This document shows positions 36,284 through 45,218 of a DNA stretch of 64,000 nt, one piece after another; the first letter of the stretch is position 1, and each line of letters starts with the position of its first letter. This DNA is from Enterobacter cloacae. Lineage in GTDB: Bacteria; Pseudomonadota; Gammaproteobacteria; Enterobacterales; Enterobacteriaceae. A program made the position numbers and the translations under genes. The stretch covers positions 1-64,000 of the forward strand of contig AP022134.1 in the NCBI GenBank assembly GCA_014169315.1, in the 5' to 3' direction. The notes beneath the pieces were generated by a model. That model ran no database searches. It worked only from the letters and a program-made list of their open reading frames with translations, and was not told where the DNA came from.

Positions 36284-38674
36284 ATGAAAATCAAACTAGC
36301 CCTGCTTATTGCATTTGCAGGTTTCAGCGCAGGAGCTTCCGCTGAAATCGCAGAATTCAGCTTTAAAGATACCCTGAACGTTAAAAAGACCGTATCGCCT
36401 GCATCCGTATGGATTAATCCGGTAACGAGCTTTGACGTTGCCGTTATTTCCGGTCTGGACCGTTATATTACGCTCAGTCTGCTGAAAAGTGACGGGAGCC
36501 TCATCTGGAGCACGAAAAGCAGCCTGGTTACCGTTGATGACCGTACCACATCTTCGACAGGCTTTGATTATTACGGCAAGACTCTGACCGTACCAGCGAT
36601 GGGAGAAGATAGCTTCACCCTCAGAGAGGTGATTACCGACTTGCAAGGGAAGGAGGTCTCCCGGCAGGATTACCCGCTTGCAATTGACCGAACGCCTCCG
36701 GCAACGGGTACCATAAGTTATACGAGAAATGGGTGGAACTTTGGCAGCGAAGCGATCTTCACTTCAGTACCAGCCGGTATGCAGTACGCCAGCGTCCAGG
36801 CACTGGTCTTTAATGGACTGAGTGATAAAGGTTCCGGGCTTGCTAATGCTGAATATTTCATAACCGATGCCGCTGGAGTGGAGCGTAAAAAGCCAGCGGA
36901 AATTAATACAGTGGAAGGTAGCGTAACCGTTCAAGTCGCCGACGCAAGCAGCAATGCCCTGGCACCGGAAAACCGCTCTGAATATAAAGTGGGGATCTAC
37001 CTTTATGACAAAGCGGGAAACAGGAGCGAACTAAGCCGCCGAAGCGTAATTGATCGGGTTAAGCCTGACGATATCATCCAGGTGCAGGACGCCACTACCG
37101 GATCATGGGTCTCCTATCAGTCTGGCATGACCGTCTTCCAGAACCCTATTTCCGTACGGGTATTAAGGAAGAAAAGTGACTTTACTGCTGTTAACGGTTC
37201 CAAATATGGCTGGGCGGACTCGAATTTCCAGACGTCCGATAGCACTTATAATATCTATACTTTCAAATACATATATCCAAATGTGGGGGATACTTATCAT
37301 GAATTTCAGACTCTGGCGGGAGGAGTAAGACGAATTCATCATAACTCCCTCAACTTCACTCCAGCCCCGGCGATGGAAATAGCCCCGAAGATAGTGGCTA
37401 AAGAGATGTACCGGAGTGATACCAGTGAGTGGTTAACTCAGGCCTCAATCAGCGTTAAAACCGCCACCATTAGCCGCATAAAGGTAACCGCAGAACCCCG
37501 ACCATACGTGCAAAAGTTCAGAACGGTAAAAAATGCAGCCTGGTTCTGCACTATTCCTGTCGGACAAAGTTCATGCGAGATGACGGTTAACTTCAACTAC
37601 ACCAGTGACAAAGGATTTGAGTATCTGCATCTTTACTCGGGAAAAGATGGTGACAGCATATTCGATGCGCTTGCTGGTAATTTTACGGTTATCTGGGATA
37701 ACAACCCACCGGTGGTTAATGTCGCTCAGGTAAACAAGGCCTCCAAGACAATCACTATGACGGCCACCGATAATGATCGCGTCAACGCCTGGAACATCAG
37801 CTACTGGGATACCAAAGTTTTCGAAGCCACCCTTAAAAATGCCCGGGGGGAAACTTTCACCCTGAAGCCTGTGACTGTCAGTGAAAGCGATTATAAAACC
37901 AAAAACGCCACTTTCTCATACGCTGGTCTACCGGACGGGGATTATACGGTTGTTAGCGTGTCTGCCACGGATCTTGTTGGAAACACAGGAACCAAAACGC
38001 TTAATGCACCGCTGAAAATTGACTCAACGCTTCCGGTTATTGCGTTCAGCTTTAATGGCGCAGACGCAGAAGGAAAACTGGTTAAAGGGCTTGAGAACCT
38101 ACGCATAAGCGTTACTGATGCCTCTGGGGATGCTTCCCTGATATCGCTTCAGCTCGCTGGTGGACCTAACTCTGAAAAGGTCACCCTTGCATTCACGCCG
38201 CTATCCAAGGATGTCTTTATTCCTGAATACCCCAGAATCTTCCCCAATACTGACGAATCGGGACAGATGTATCATCTGGAGGCTCTGGCTATTGACGAAT
38301 CAGGTAACCGGACCACTAAAACGCTTAATTTTACCTACCAGCCAGCTAACCTGATTATGCTGGATAATCTCAAGACGCTGGCCACAGCCGTAGCACTGAA
38401 AGCAACGGACAACACGCCGCTGGCCATCATCCGAACCAGTGTGTTGCGTCGTCAGGACGGTTCTATCATTACCGGACAGTTAAACGGAACCCTGACTGTT
38501 CAGAAAAACGCCCAGTTCGGCGTTACGGTTGCCGGAGTTACGGTCCAGCCTGGTGAAACTAAATCGCTGTCACTGGATCTTGGTAATGGTGAAGAGCGCA
38601 CATATCCCGTTACTCCCGCTGTAAGTGGTCAATCTGGCACGGCCACATTTACTATAGAATTCCCTCAAACATAA
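36284..38674 (+). CDS. Secreted Ig-like repeat protein, paralogue 3 (DUF4165-like)
   Basis: A 796-residue protein from the ATG at 36284, which has AGGAG 8 bases upstream and gives a clean signal peptide (MKIKLALLIAFAGFSAGASA). It shares the N-terminal domain ('WINPVTSFDVAVISGLDRYITLSL'), the Cys pair in 'WFCTIPVGQSSC', and the C-terminal domain ('NLIMLDNLKTLATAVALKATDNTPLAII') with the genes at 21582 and 28312, but is more divergent in the middle. The perfect 13-bp palindrome upstream parallels paralogue 1. Confidence 0.8.
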   Translation: MKIKLALLIAFAGFSAGASAEIAEFSFKDTLNVKKTVSPASVWINPVTSFDVAVISGLDRYITLSLLKSDGSLIWSTKSSLVTVDDRTTSSTGFDYYGKTLTVPAMGEDSFTLREVITDLQGKEVSRQDYPLAIDRTPPATGTISYTRNGWNFGSEAIFTSVPAGMQYASVQALVFNGLSDKGSGLANAEYFITDAAGVERKKPAEINTVEGSVTVQVADASSNALAPENRSEYKVGIYLYDKAGNRSELSRRSVIDRVKPDDIIQVQDATTGSWVSYQSGMTVFQNPISVRVLRKKSDFTAVNGSKYGWADSNFQTSDSTYNIYTFKYIYPNVGDTYHEFQTLAGGVRRIHHNSLNFTPAPAMEIAPKIVAKEMYRSDTSEWLTQASISVKTATISRIKVTAEPRPYVQKFRTVKNAAWFCTIPVGQSSCEMTVNFNYTSDKGFEYLHLYSGKDGDSIFDALAGNFTVIWDNNPPVVNVAQVNKASKTITMTATDNDRVNAWNISYWDTKVFEATLKNARGETFTLKPVTVSESDYKTKNATFSYAGLPDGDYTVVSVSATDLVGNTGTKTLNAPLKIDSTLPVIAFSFNGADAEGKLVKGLENLRISVTDASGDASLISLQLAGGPNSEKVTLAFTPLSKDVFIPEYPRIFPNTDESGQMYHLEALAIDESGNRTTKTLNFTYQPANLIMLDNLKTLATAVALKATDNTPLAIIRTSVLRRQDGSIITGQLNGTLTVQKNAQFGVTVAGVTVQPGETKSLSLDLGNGEERTYPVTPAVSGQSGTATFTIEFPQT

Positions 38675-38685
38675 ACCCTACACAA

Positions 38686-38708
38686 GGGTACGGTAGTATG
38701 CCGTACCC
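38686..38708 (+). terminator. Hairpin after Ig-like gene 3
   Basis: GGGTACGG, a 7-base loop, then CCGTACCC. A good stem with no T-run, so termination may be weak. The rest of 38675-39040 shows no gene. Confidence 0.5.
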
Positions 38709-39043
38709 TGTTACGCCATCCTCAATGTAAAATGTAGAGTTGAGCATGACTTAATTATTACTTTCTCATTAAGTGTCTCTTAAACTGCAAACGGGAAAGT
38801 AATATTCCCGAGACGGGAAGGACTCCTTCCTTTTGGTTATAATCTATGATGCTAAACTGTGTAATTACACCGGAACAATGTCCTCGTTTAAATCGCTGGC
38901 ACCAGTACATGATTTATCCATGAATGCTTTTTGATGCAATTTTACTTCAGAATGCTCTTAATTTTTTAAACAAATTATATTTGAATCCTTCGTGTATAAA
39001 TTTGCAGCCCCTCTCTCAATGTTTTTTTAAAATATTTACTCTC

Positions 39044-39077
39044 AGGTTATTAGCCAGTAGATTCATTCTGTCATGAT
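39044..39077 (+). promoter_or_regulatory. Repeated promoter element (B)
   Basis: CAGGTTATTAGCCAG, then a CATGAT -10 box. Upstream of the zinc-module gene at 39108. Confidence 0.6.
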
Positions 39078-39107
39078 TACTCCAGAACTAACCGGAGGAA
39101 TCACATT

Positions 39108-39578
39108 ATGACCAAATATTATGATCGCAGTGGAATTGAAATCTCCAGCGCAAAAATCCGCTGTGTTGATTCTGTAAAAGGTACTGCGGAATATACTTTT
39201 CGTATTGTTTGCGATAAATGCAATGGGCGGGGAGAGCGTAAGCATTTTTATAGAAGTCGCTGTATGGCTTGTAAAGCCACGGGTTACAGCCTCGAAACGA
39301 CCCGTACTGCTTACACGCTGAATGCGCTGTACCGCATTAATGCGCAAGCTGCCCGCAAAGTGTCAGCATCCCTGCAAGACGAGCGTTTAAGGACTGAAAG
39401 CGCCCACAGTTCTGCGTTCACAGCATGGTGCAGGTCTCATCAAAAAATGGTTGATGCAATCACCCAACAATCCAGTAGTAATAATTTTCTGGAAAGCCTT
39501 AAGTCTTCTTTAACCCACCAGCGTCAGTTAAGTGATAAGCAGCTGGCAGTTGCCGCCCGCATTTTAGGTATTCATTAA
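39108..39578 (+). CDS. Small protein with a DnaJ-type zinc module
   Basis: A 156-residue protein with 'CDKCNGRGERKHFYRSRCMACKATG' at about residues 41-65, two CxxC pairs like DnaJ zinc modules, then a helical C-terminus ending 'LSDKQLAVAARILGIH'. It resembles the N-terminal and middle parts of the 13482 protein. Role unknown; perhaps protein or nucleic-acid binding. CGGAGG lies before the ATG. It begins a plus-strand group with the HigB-like gene. Confidence 0.7.
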   Translation: MTKYYDRSGIEISSAKIRCVDSVKGTAEYTFRIVCDKCNGRGERKHFYRSRCMACKATGYSLETTRTAYTLNALYRINAQAARKVSASLQDERLRTESAHSSAFTAWCRSHQKMVDAITQQSSSNNFLESLKSSLTHQRQLSDKQLAVAARILGIH

Positions 39579-39627
39579 TTCAAAGCCCTTTTAATTTAAT
39601 TTTAAGGTCAATTATTACGGAGGAACT

Positions 39628-39924
39628 ATGATCCATTCATTTAAAGACAGACGGCTTGAAAAGTTCTTCCGTAATGGAAAAACAACGGCAGGTATTCCTT
39701 CTGAAATTATTAACGCGATTCTGTGTCGACTTGAAACGCTGGATAATGTCCAGAGTGAGCGGGAGTTATTATCCAACAGCTTGCGTTATGAACGCTTAAG
39801 AATGACGTCAAACCGTTATTCCTCCATTCGAGTAAACTCTAAGTATCGATTATTCTTTGAATGGAATGATGGCGCACATAATGTTCATTTGTCTGCACAT
39901 GACTATAAATCGCTCATCCATTAA
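39628..39924 (+). CDS. higB: HigB/RelE-like toxin (plasmid maintenance killer)
   Basis: A 98-residue protein with the HigB layout: 'MIHSFKDRRLEKFFRNGKTTAGIP' at the N-terminus, then 'RYERLRMTSNRYSSIRVNSKYRLFFEWNDGAHNVHLSAHDY', close to the family pattern 'W/YSIRVN..WRLTF.W..G'. HigB toxins cut mRNA on the ribosome and are normally followed by HigA, an XRE-type antitoxin. Here the next gene, 8 bp later, encodes a 393-residue protein with no visible XRE motif. CGGAGG precedes the ATG. Confidence 0.78.
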   Translation: MIHSFKDRRLEKFFRNGKTTAGIPSEIINAILCRLETLDNVQSERELLSNSLRYERLRMTSNRYSSIRVNSKYRLFFEWNDGAHNVHLSAHDYKSLIH

Positions 39925-39932
39925 GGTTAAAA

Positions 39933-41114
39933 ATGAAGCTATTTTCAATTTCATCCCGGGATACAAGCATGGACGCGATGTTTTATATCCAGGCCAGTAC
40001 TAAACAACAGGCAAGTTACATATTTAGTACCCTTTCCCCGAAGCCTACTGCGAACTGCCAGCTTACAGATTTGCAGAATGAGACGGTCGTCCCTTCCATA
40101 AGCCCTATTTCGCTTTCACTTAACCCCTGGTCGATCAATTCCCAGTCCCGAACCCGGGAACTGCGTATGGCCACGCATGGTCTTAACCTGATCTGTGCAG
40201 TCACGGATGAGCATACCCGTCAGATAGTTGACTTTTGCGATAACCTTGGACAGCAGCTTAAGGATCCGGACGACAAAAGCGCCTGGGTTAAGCTCATTAA
40301 TTCTGAATGCGCTTTGCTTAATTCTCCGCGTCTCTATCCCGTTCTGCTTGAGCCGGATACACCGGCACAATTTGAAATCTTTGTGCCAGCTCCGGAAGAT
40401 GGAGAACACGACACGGTCATAGCCAGCGTTGTTAAAGAATGTTTCGGAGATGAATGCCGGTACAGAGTAACGGACAAAGCTTTTGCAATGTCGGAAAAGC
40501 CAGTCATCAGGCTGGAAGCTCATTTCAATGACAAACGCGAAAAGGTTTTAGAACTGACCTTTTCCTGTTTCAATCTTTCACTCTCAGCGTCCGTGCATGA
40601 AAACCAGCTACGTCAGATTTTGTTACTTTGCGAAGACTTTGGCGTAAGGCTTCAGGGTAGAGCAGGGGCATCCTGCCACGTTAATATGCGCAGTGCTTAC
40701 CGTCGTCTTGCTCATGTTGGCACCGGCTCTCGCCCAGGTGATGACAGTGATGTGCGGGTCTATACCTCGTTAAAAGAAGAAAAAGATGTTAAGAGGCTGC
40801 TTGATAAGTCAACCAGGGGAAGTGAGCTTGTACCGGCGAGGCACGGGCAGCAGTTTAACGGGGTCTTAGTGAATGCCACACCCGCATCGGCCACTACTGG
40901 TTTCATTTACCTTTCGCATGATTTTCCGGAAGGCCAGTTTATGATGACAGCCGAGGTGTTGCATGTTGGAATTACACCAGGCGGTATTTACTACATTGAA
41001 ACACTGGACGGTTACCGGTTTATCGTGACAGCGTTTGAGAAGGGATTAATGAACGGTTTGAGGGAGTTTATAGCTGCAAATGAGGAATATTTTAAGTATT
41101 ACCGCTGGTCTTAG
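39933..41114 (+). CDS. Unknown 393-residue protein downstream of the HigB-like gene
   Basis: I recognise no domain. It is mixed alpha/beta and cytoplasmic in character, with two halves that each contain a 'LNLxxxVxExxxxQIxxFCxxLG'-like segment ('LNLICAVTDEHTRQIVDFCDNLGQQL' and 'FNLSLSASVHENQLRQILLLCEDFGVRL'), suggesting an internal duplication. The C-terminus ends 'GGIYYIETLDGYRFIVTAFEKG'. It is cotranscribed with the HigB-like gene. A role as a non-standard antitoxin is possible but not shown. Confidence 0.6.
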   Translation: MKLFSISSRDTSMDAMFYIQASTKQQASYIFSTLSPKPTANCQLTDLQNETVVPSISPISLSLNPWSINSQSRTRELRMATHGLNLICAVTDEHTRQIVDFCDNLGQQLKDPDDKSAWVKLINSECALLNSPRLYPVLLEPDTPAQFEIFVPAPEDGEHDTVIASVVKECFGDECRYRVTDKAFAMSEKPVIRLEAHFNDKREKVLELTFSCFNLSLSASVHENQLRQILLLCEDFGVRLQGRAGASCHVNMRSAYRRLAHVGTGSRPGDDSDVRVYTSLKEEKDVKRLLDKSTRGSELVPARHGQQFNGVLVNATPASATTGFIYLSHDFPEGQFMMTAEVLHVGITPGGIYYIETLDGYRFIVTAFEKGLMNGLREFIAANEEYFKYYRWS

Positions 41115-41338
41115 TATCTGAGCTGAAACCGGTAGGCCAGGGAAGGCAACCGGGAAAATGCAATTTAACCTGATCCTATACCTACGACTATCTTTATCCA
41201 CTTATAATAGCCTCACCAAATTATAATGCCCGATCACCGCATTTGCTTAAACCTCACATATTCTTCTTATGCTTCCCCTGATAATCTACGACCGAAAGAC
41301 AAAGGAAAGTGAATACGAAATAAGATTTATGAGCACAT

Positions 41339-41351
41339 AAAAGTTACTTTT
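41339..41351. repeat. 13-bp palindrome, perfect copy
   Basis: AAAAGTTACTTTT in the 400-bp gap at 41115-41519, which holds no gene but also carries promoter element B. Confidence 0.8.
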
Positions 41352-41460
41352 CCTTGGTGGCACATCACAAACATTGTGGGTTTCATAATCCTTTTTGTTA
41401 TTTAAAAAGGATGTGTTCAATTCTAATTAAAGGTGGTATTTTTTTTGAAAGTTTGCTGGG

Positions 41461-41495
41461 AGGTTATTAGCTGGGGGGATGGGTAACAGTATAAT
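41461..41495 (+). promoter_or_regulatory. Repeated promoter element (B)
   Basis: AGGTTATTAGCTGG, then a perfect TATAAT box 20 bp after TTATTA. It lies 25 bp before the ATG at 41520, with AAAGGAGG between. Confidence 0.7.
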
Positions 41496-41519
41496 AAGTA
41501 CAGATGAAAAGGAGGTTTT

Positions 41520-41897
41520 ATGAAAGCGTTAGACGTGGTTTCAACTCAACTCAACTTTATTAATCTGTTGGATCAGGCAGGATATGCTCTTTCAGAAATT
41601 ATTGTAAAACGCTTCAGTGCTGCACCAGCCTTTAACGAAGGGCACTGGTTGTTCATTGCAGAGCAGGATAACCGCTACATTGAAGTGGTCTGTATTCTCT
41701 CTTTAGCTTCAGAAAGCGGAGAGCAGCATATTGATGTTTTTATTAATATGTTCGAAGACCCGATTGATGATGTTATTTCACGAAACATTGAAACCAAAAC
41801 CTTTGCGACGCTTTATAAATACATTGAACGTATACCTTTTACTCCGGGTGTAAAGAAAGAATTCTTGAGCAGTATTGAGAACATCAATTTTAGTTAA
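41520..41897 (+). CDS. Hypothetical protein (125 residues)
   Basis: A small acidic alpha/beta protein ('FNEGHWLFIAEQDNRYIEVVCILSLASESG'). No family recognised. Strong AAAGGAGG ribosome site. It is a single gene between two copies of promoter element B. Confidence 0.6.
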   Translation: MKALDVVSTQLNFINLLDQAGYALSEIIVKRFSAAPAFNEGHWLFIAEQDNRYIEVVCILSLASESGEQHIDVFINMFEDPIDDVISRNIETKTFATLYKYIERIPFTPGVKKEFLSSIENINFS

Positions 41898-41931
41898 TCA
41901 AAAACCACAACTTTTTGCCACCAAGTTATTA

Positions 41932-41956
41932 GGTAATGCTATCAACCTGATATAAT
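41932..41956 (+). promoter_or_regulatory. Repeated promoter element (B)
   Basis: CAAGTTATTAGG, then a perfect TATAAT box 19 bp after TTATTA, 33 bp upstream of the ATG at 41989. Confidence 0.65.
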
Positions 41957-41988
41957 TACCTTAACATGAATATGAGCGGAGCCGGGTT

Positions 41989-42417
41989 ATGTCTAATAAT
42001 ACTGAAGTCATTAGCTGTGATTTATTTTCAACTCTATCTTCACTTAATTTTAGCACCGAGGATATTACAGGTTTGACTCCGGCCAACTTTCGAAAGGGAG
42101 CTTTCTTACATGCAAAAATTTCTGCTAGCCAGGCCACGCGAGCGACTGATATTTCCATTCAATTACTCACGGATCGTGTTTCAGGTGAAATGAACTACGT
42201 AATAGTAATTGGCAGGCACGAAGGACTCCTGCAAAGCGAAGCAATTGACCCAAACGCTGATAAGCAATACCGGGAAAACCGTTATTCTCGCCATTTTATC
42301 TCAGTAACCGATGCCAATACCAAAGCCCTGAAAAAAACCTGCAAGGTAATGAAAACATATATCAAAGAGCAGGCATTTAAGCCTAACACCTGGGGGCACA
42401 GTTTCATTAAGGGTTGA
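41989..42417 (+). CDS. Hypothetical protein (142 residues)
   Basis: Unknown protein. The centre has 'SGEMNYVIVIGRHEGLLQSEA', probably a beta core; the C-terminus is basic. No signal or membrane helix. A GCGGAGCC site precedes the ATG. A GC-rich hairpin follows the stop. Confidence 0.55.
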   Translation: MSNNTEVISCDLFSTLSSLNFSTEDITGLTPANFRKGAFLHAKISASQATRATDISIQLLTDRVSGEMNYVIVIGRHEGLLQSEAIDPNADKQYRENRYSRHFISVTDANTKALKKTCKVMKTYIKEQAFKPNTWGHSFIKG

Positions 42418-42424
42418 TTTATTC

Positions 42425-42446
42425 TTGCCCCGGTGAGCCGGGGCAA
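42425..42446 (+). terminator. GC-rich hairpin after the 142-residue gene
   Basis: TTGCCCCGG, a 4-base loop, then CCGGGGCAA. There is no T-run, so it may be an RNA-stabilising hairpin more than a terminator. Confidence 0.5.
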
Positions 42447-42481
42447 CGCTAAATTAACCTCAAACTGTGCTGGAGGCACAA

Positions 42482-42739
42482 ATGTCTGAAAAACACTTTA
42501 TCGTTAAAATCCAGAACCGAAACGGCGACCATGAGAATAGCTATGTTCGGTTACTCGTCAGCGATTGTGAGAAAAATGCTTGCCAGACGGCACTCATTTC
42601 AGAGTGCCATGGCGAGCTTGAACAGCTGAGTTTTGAAGACGGTGGGGTTTACGACTACAACGGCGAAAATCACTACAGTGTCAGGAGCTGCGTGGAGGTT
42701 GCTCCAGAAGACGTTGCAACTTTGCAACGCTTCCTTTAA
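42482..42739 (+). CDS. Hypothetical protein (85 residues)
   Basis: A small acidic protein ('MSEKHFIVKIQNRNGDHENSYVRLLVSDCEKNA') with several Cys. Start chosen at 42482, where GGAGG lies 6 bases upstream; an earlier in-frame GTG (42467) has none. No family recognised. Confidence 0.55.
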   Translation: MSEKHFIVKIQNRNGDHENSYVRLLVSDCEKNACQTALISECHGELEQLSFEDGGVYDYNGENHYSVRSCVEVAPEDVATLQRFL

Positions 42740-42882
42740 CACCTGCGACATTTGATTAAATATCGGGCGTCCGCTACAGGATGCCCGTGATTTAAACGAT
42801 TCCTCAAAGATCGCTGTCACTCCTGATAACTGTATTAAGAGCAGGTTTGTGATAGGTTCAGCGTAACAACATTACTGGAATT

Positions 42883-43503
42883 TTGGTTGCCTTGATGAAG
42901 AGCTGCTTTTCTGATTTACCCGTTAAAGACGGCACGTCCGGAACCTGGAAACTGGACACATTCGAAATTACCGCAGATAAGGCGATGAGCCTCGCCCTTC
43001 GTGCCGAGTATACAGGTAATACAGACGAGTTTATCCCGCCCGGTAGATATCGGCGTTTGTCCAACGGCTGGGATGTGGTGATGTCCAATACCCCGATGGA
43101 GATCAGAACCTGCCAGGATTTTTTAGAGCGAGCCACCGGGCGCGTGCTCATTAATGGTCTTGGTCTGGGGATGGTGCTTCACGCCATTCTTCAAAAAGAA
43201 GATGTAACCCATGTAACAGTAATTGAAAAAGAACAGGACGTTATTAACCTCGTTGCGGCCTCGTTTGCAAACGATCCTCGCGTTGAAATTATCCATGCTG
43301 ATGCAATGATGTATTGCCCACCAGCAGGCGTCACGTACAACGCATGCTGGCACGACATATGGCCAGACTTCGCAACAGCTAACCTCTCACAGATGGATAA
43401 GCTGGAAATTAAGTACCGGGACATCTGTGAATGGCAGGGCTCGTGGGGCAGGGAGGAGTGTGAGCAAAAGCACATTGAGTTTCAAAATCTTGGGGCTGAT
43501 TGA
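42883..43503 (+). CDS. SAM-binding methyltransferase-like protein
   Basis: A 206-residue protein with a Rossmann glycine loop 'VLINGLGLGMVLHAIL' (about residues 88-103), an acidic residue after beta 2 ('VTVIEKEQDVI') and 'VEIIHADAMMY', the usual SAM-binding series. The part after it ('CWHDIWPDF') is like spermidine-synthase-fold proteins. No NPPY-type motif, so DNA methylation is not indicated. The frame opens at TTG; the ATG three codons later may be the start. Confidence 0.65.
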   Translation: MVALMKSCFSDLPVKDGTSGTWKLDTFEITADKAMSLALRAEYTGNTDEFIPPGRYRRLSNGWDVVMSNTPMEIRTCQDFLERATGRVLINGLGLGMVLHAILQKEDVTHVTVIEKEQDVINLVAASFANDPRVEIIHADAMMYCPPAGVTYNACWHDIWPDFATANLSQMDKLEIKYRDICEWQGSWGREECEQKHIEFQNLGAD

Positions 43504-43673
43504 GTACAACTTTTGAAGGTGTCTCCGCTAAAGAAGACTGGGTCTCTTTGCGCATGCCCAGCTGTGCTGCATGACCTGACAAAGCCTATAAATAAACAGA
43601 TCGGTTTGATTTAGTAATCCCCCTTCCAACCATCAGGCCGATATTTAAACTGCATCTCCATTAAGGATGGCTG

Positions 43674-44924
43674 ATGAGCACGATTTCTACGGATTTAATT
43701 GCACGGATCTACGCAGCCTCCGAATTGCCGTTGAGCAACGACGAGCTTTATCGCGAAGTGCAGCGTGAAACTGGCATGTCGGATGCCGAATTGCACGAAC
43801 TGAAAGAATTTGGGTCAGATAAAACCAGAACCAGCGGCGTCAAACACAAAGTACGCTGGTTTCAGCAGACTCTTCGGCAGGCCGGAGTCATCGAACGCGT
43901 TCCAGAAAAACGGGGCGTCTGGAGATACTCCTCTAAGACGAAAACAAACCTACACGAGTCATGGGAAAAGCTCTGTGTTGTCGGTTTCTCAACTTCTCTT
44001 GGGGCATCGGTTTTTGGAAACGCCTATGCCTTCTTCAGCAATATCACAGAGCAAATTCATCTTTGCCTGACCTCGCCGCCTTACCTCCTTCGAAATTCAA
44101 GAGACTACGGGCATGGCGGGGGGCGTGGCGAGCAGGTTTATATTGACTGGCTTCTGCGTATCCTCGAACCGATCGTGAAACAGCTTGTACCCGGCGCAAG
44201 TGTGGCATTGAATATCACTCAAGATAGCTTTAATAGGGGCAGGCCTTCACGTTCTCTGTATCTGGAGCGTCTGACACTGGCATTATGTGACAAGCTGGGG
44301 CTTGAGCTCATGGACAGGCTTCAGTGGGTGAATCGCAGTAAGCCCCCATCGCCAACGCACTGGGCATGTAAGCAACGAGTGCAGCTCTGCTCATCGTATG
44401 AGCCTGTGCTGTGGTTTACCAATGATGCGAGTAAGGTTCGTTCAAACAACTTACGTGTACTGCAACCGCATTCAGAGCAGCATCTTAAATTGCAGGCAGC
44501 AGGCGGTGAAAATCGCACGACCTTTTATGGTGATGGGGCGTACCAGCTTAAAAGCGGATCCTTTGGAAATAAAACAGAAGGAACGATCCCCAAAAATACT
44601 TTGTTTTACGGCAATAGCTGCGCTGATACGAGATTTTGCCATTCCATTGCCCGCGAGCTAGGTTTTCCGCTGCATGGTGCAACGTCTCCTACCAGGCTTG
44701 CAGCGTTTCTGATTGAGTTTTTGACAGAGCCGGGAGATCTTGTTGTAGATCCCTTCGCTGGCCTGCATAAAGTTCCCATCGCAGCCGAGCGACTTGGCAG
44801 ACGTTGGCTGGCGACGGACAAAATCATGGAATGGCTGGCGATTTCCCGAAACCTTTTTACGGCCGCACCGGGATATAAGAGTAACCCCATGCTGGACGAG
44901 CTCGCCGAACTGTATCGGGCTTAA
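43674..44924 (+). CDS. Orphan beta-class DNA methyltransferase
   Basis: A 416-residue protein. The N-terminal 100 residues look like a winged-helix domain ('HKVRWFQQTLRQAGVIERVPEKRGVWRYS'), as found in restriction systems. The catalytic motif TSPPY lies near residue 132, and the SAM motif 'GDLVVDPFAGLHKVPIAAERLGRRWLATD' near 359. This order (catalytic first) is the beta class, which makes N4-methylcytosine or N6-methyladenine. No restriction enzyme gene is adjacent. It could protect the plasmid from host restriction. Target unknown. Confidence 0.85.
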   Translation: MSTISTDLIARIYAASELPLSNDELYREVQRETGMSDAELHELKEFGSDKTRTSGVKHKVRWFQQTLRQAGVIERVPEKRGVWRYSSKTKTNLHESWEKLCVVGFSTSLGASVFGNAYAFFSNITEQIHLCLTSPPYLLRNSRDYGHGGGRGEQVYIDWLLRILEPIVKQLVPGASVALNITQDSFNRGRPSRSLYLERLTLALCDKLGLELMDRLQWVNRSKPPSPTHWACKQRVQLCSSYEPVLWFTNDASKVRSNNLRVLQPHSEQHLKLQAAGGENRTTFYGDGAYQLKSGSFGNKTEGTIPKNTLFYGNSCADTRFCHSIARELGFPLHGATSPTRLAAFLIEFLTEPGDLVVDPFAGLHKVPIAAERLGRRWLATDKIMEWLAISRNLFTAAPGYKSNPMLDELAELYRA

Positions 44925-45218
44925 TGCAAGTTAACGGTTTTGATAAAGTGGTTTGAAGCGACAAGCGGTTTATTCATTTTGCATTGTTTCTACCATAAAA
45001 TGACAATATTAACGGCTTAGCATACGCCGCAGAGATAATTAGGGTGCCATTCATTTCCGGTTGTCTGTATTAACGAGTGTATTCAATATTCACTTGTTTC
45101 TCCGATATAGACCCAACAAAAAAAACTGATGGTTGTGATACAGAACTTGTTGAATTAACATCCGGTACATTAACTATATTGGTAATTTAGACGGTTTCTA
45201 AATTAAAGGTGGACAGAT
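44925..45218. other. Intergenic region without visible features
   Basis: An AT-rich stretch between the methyltransferase and a small gene. A TATATT box near 45176 may be the promoter of the next gene. I see nothing else. Confidence 0.4.
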
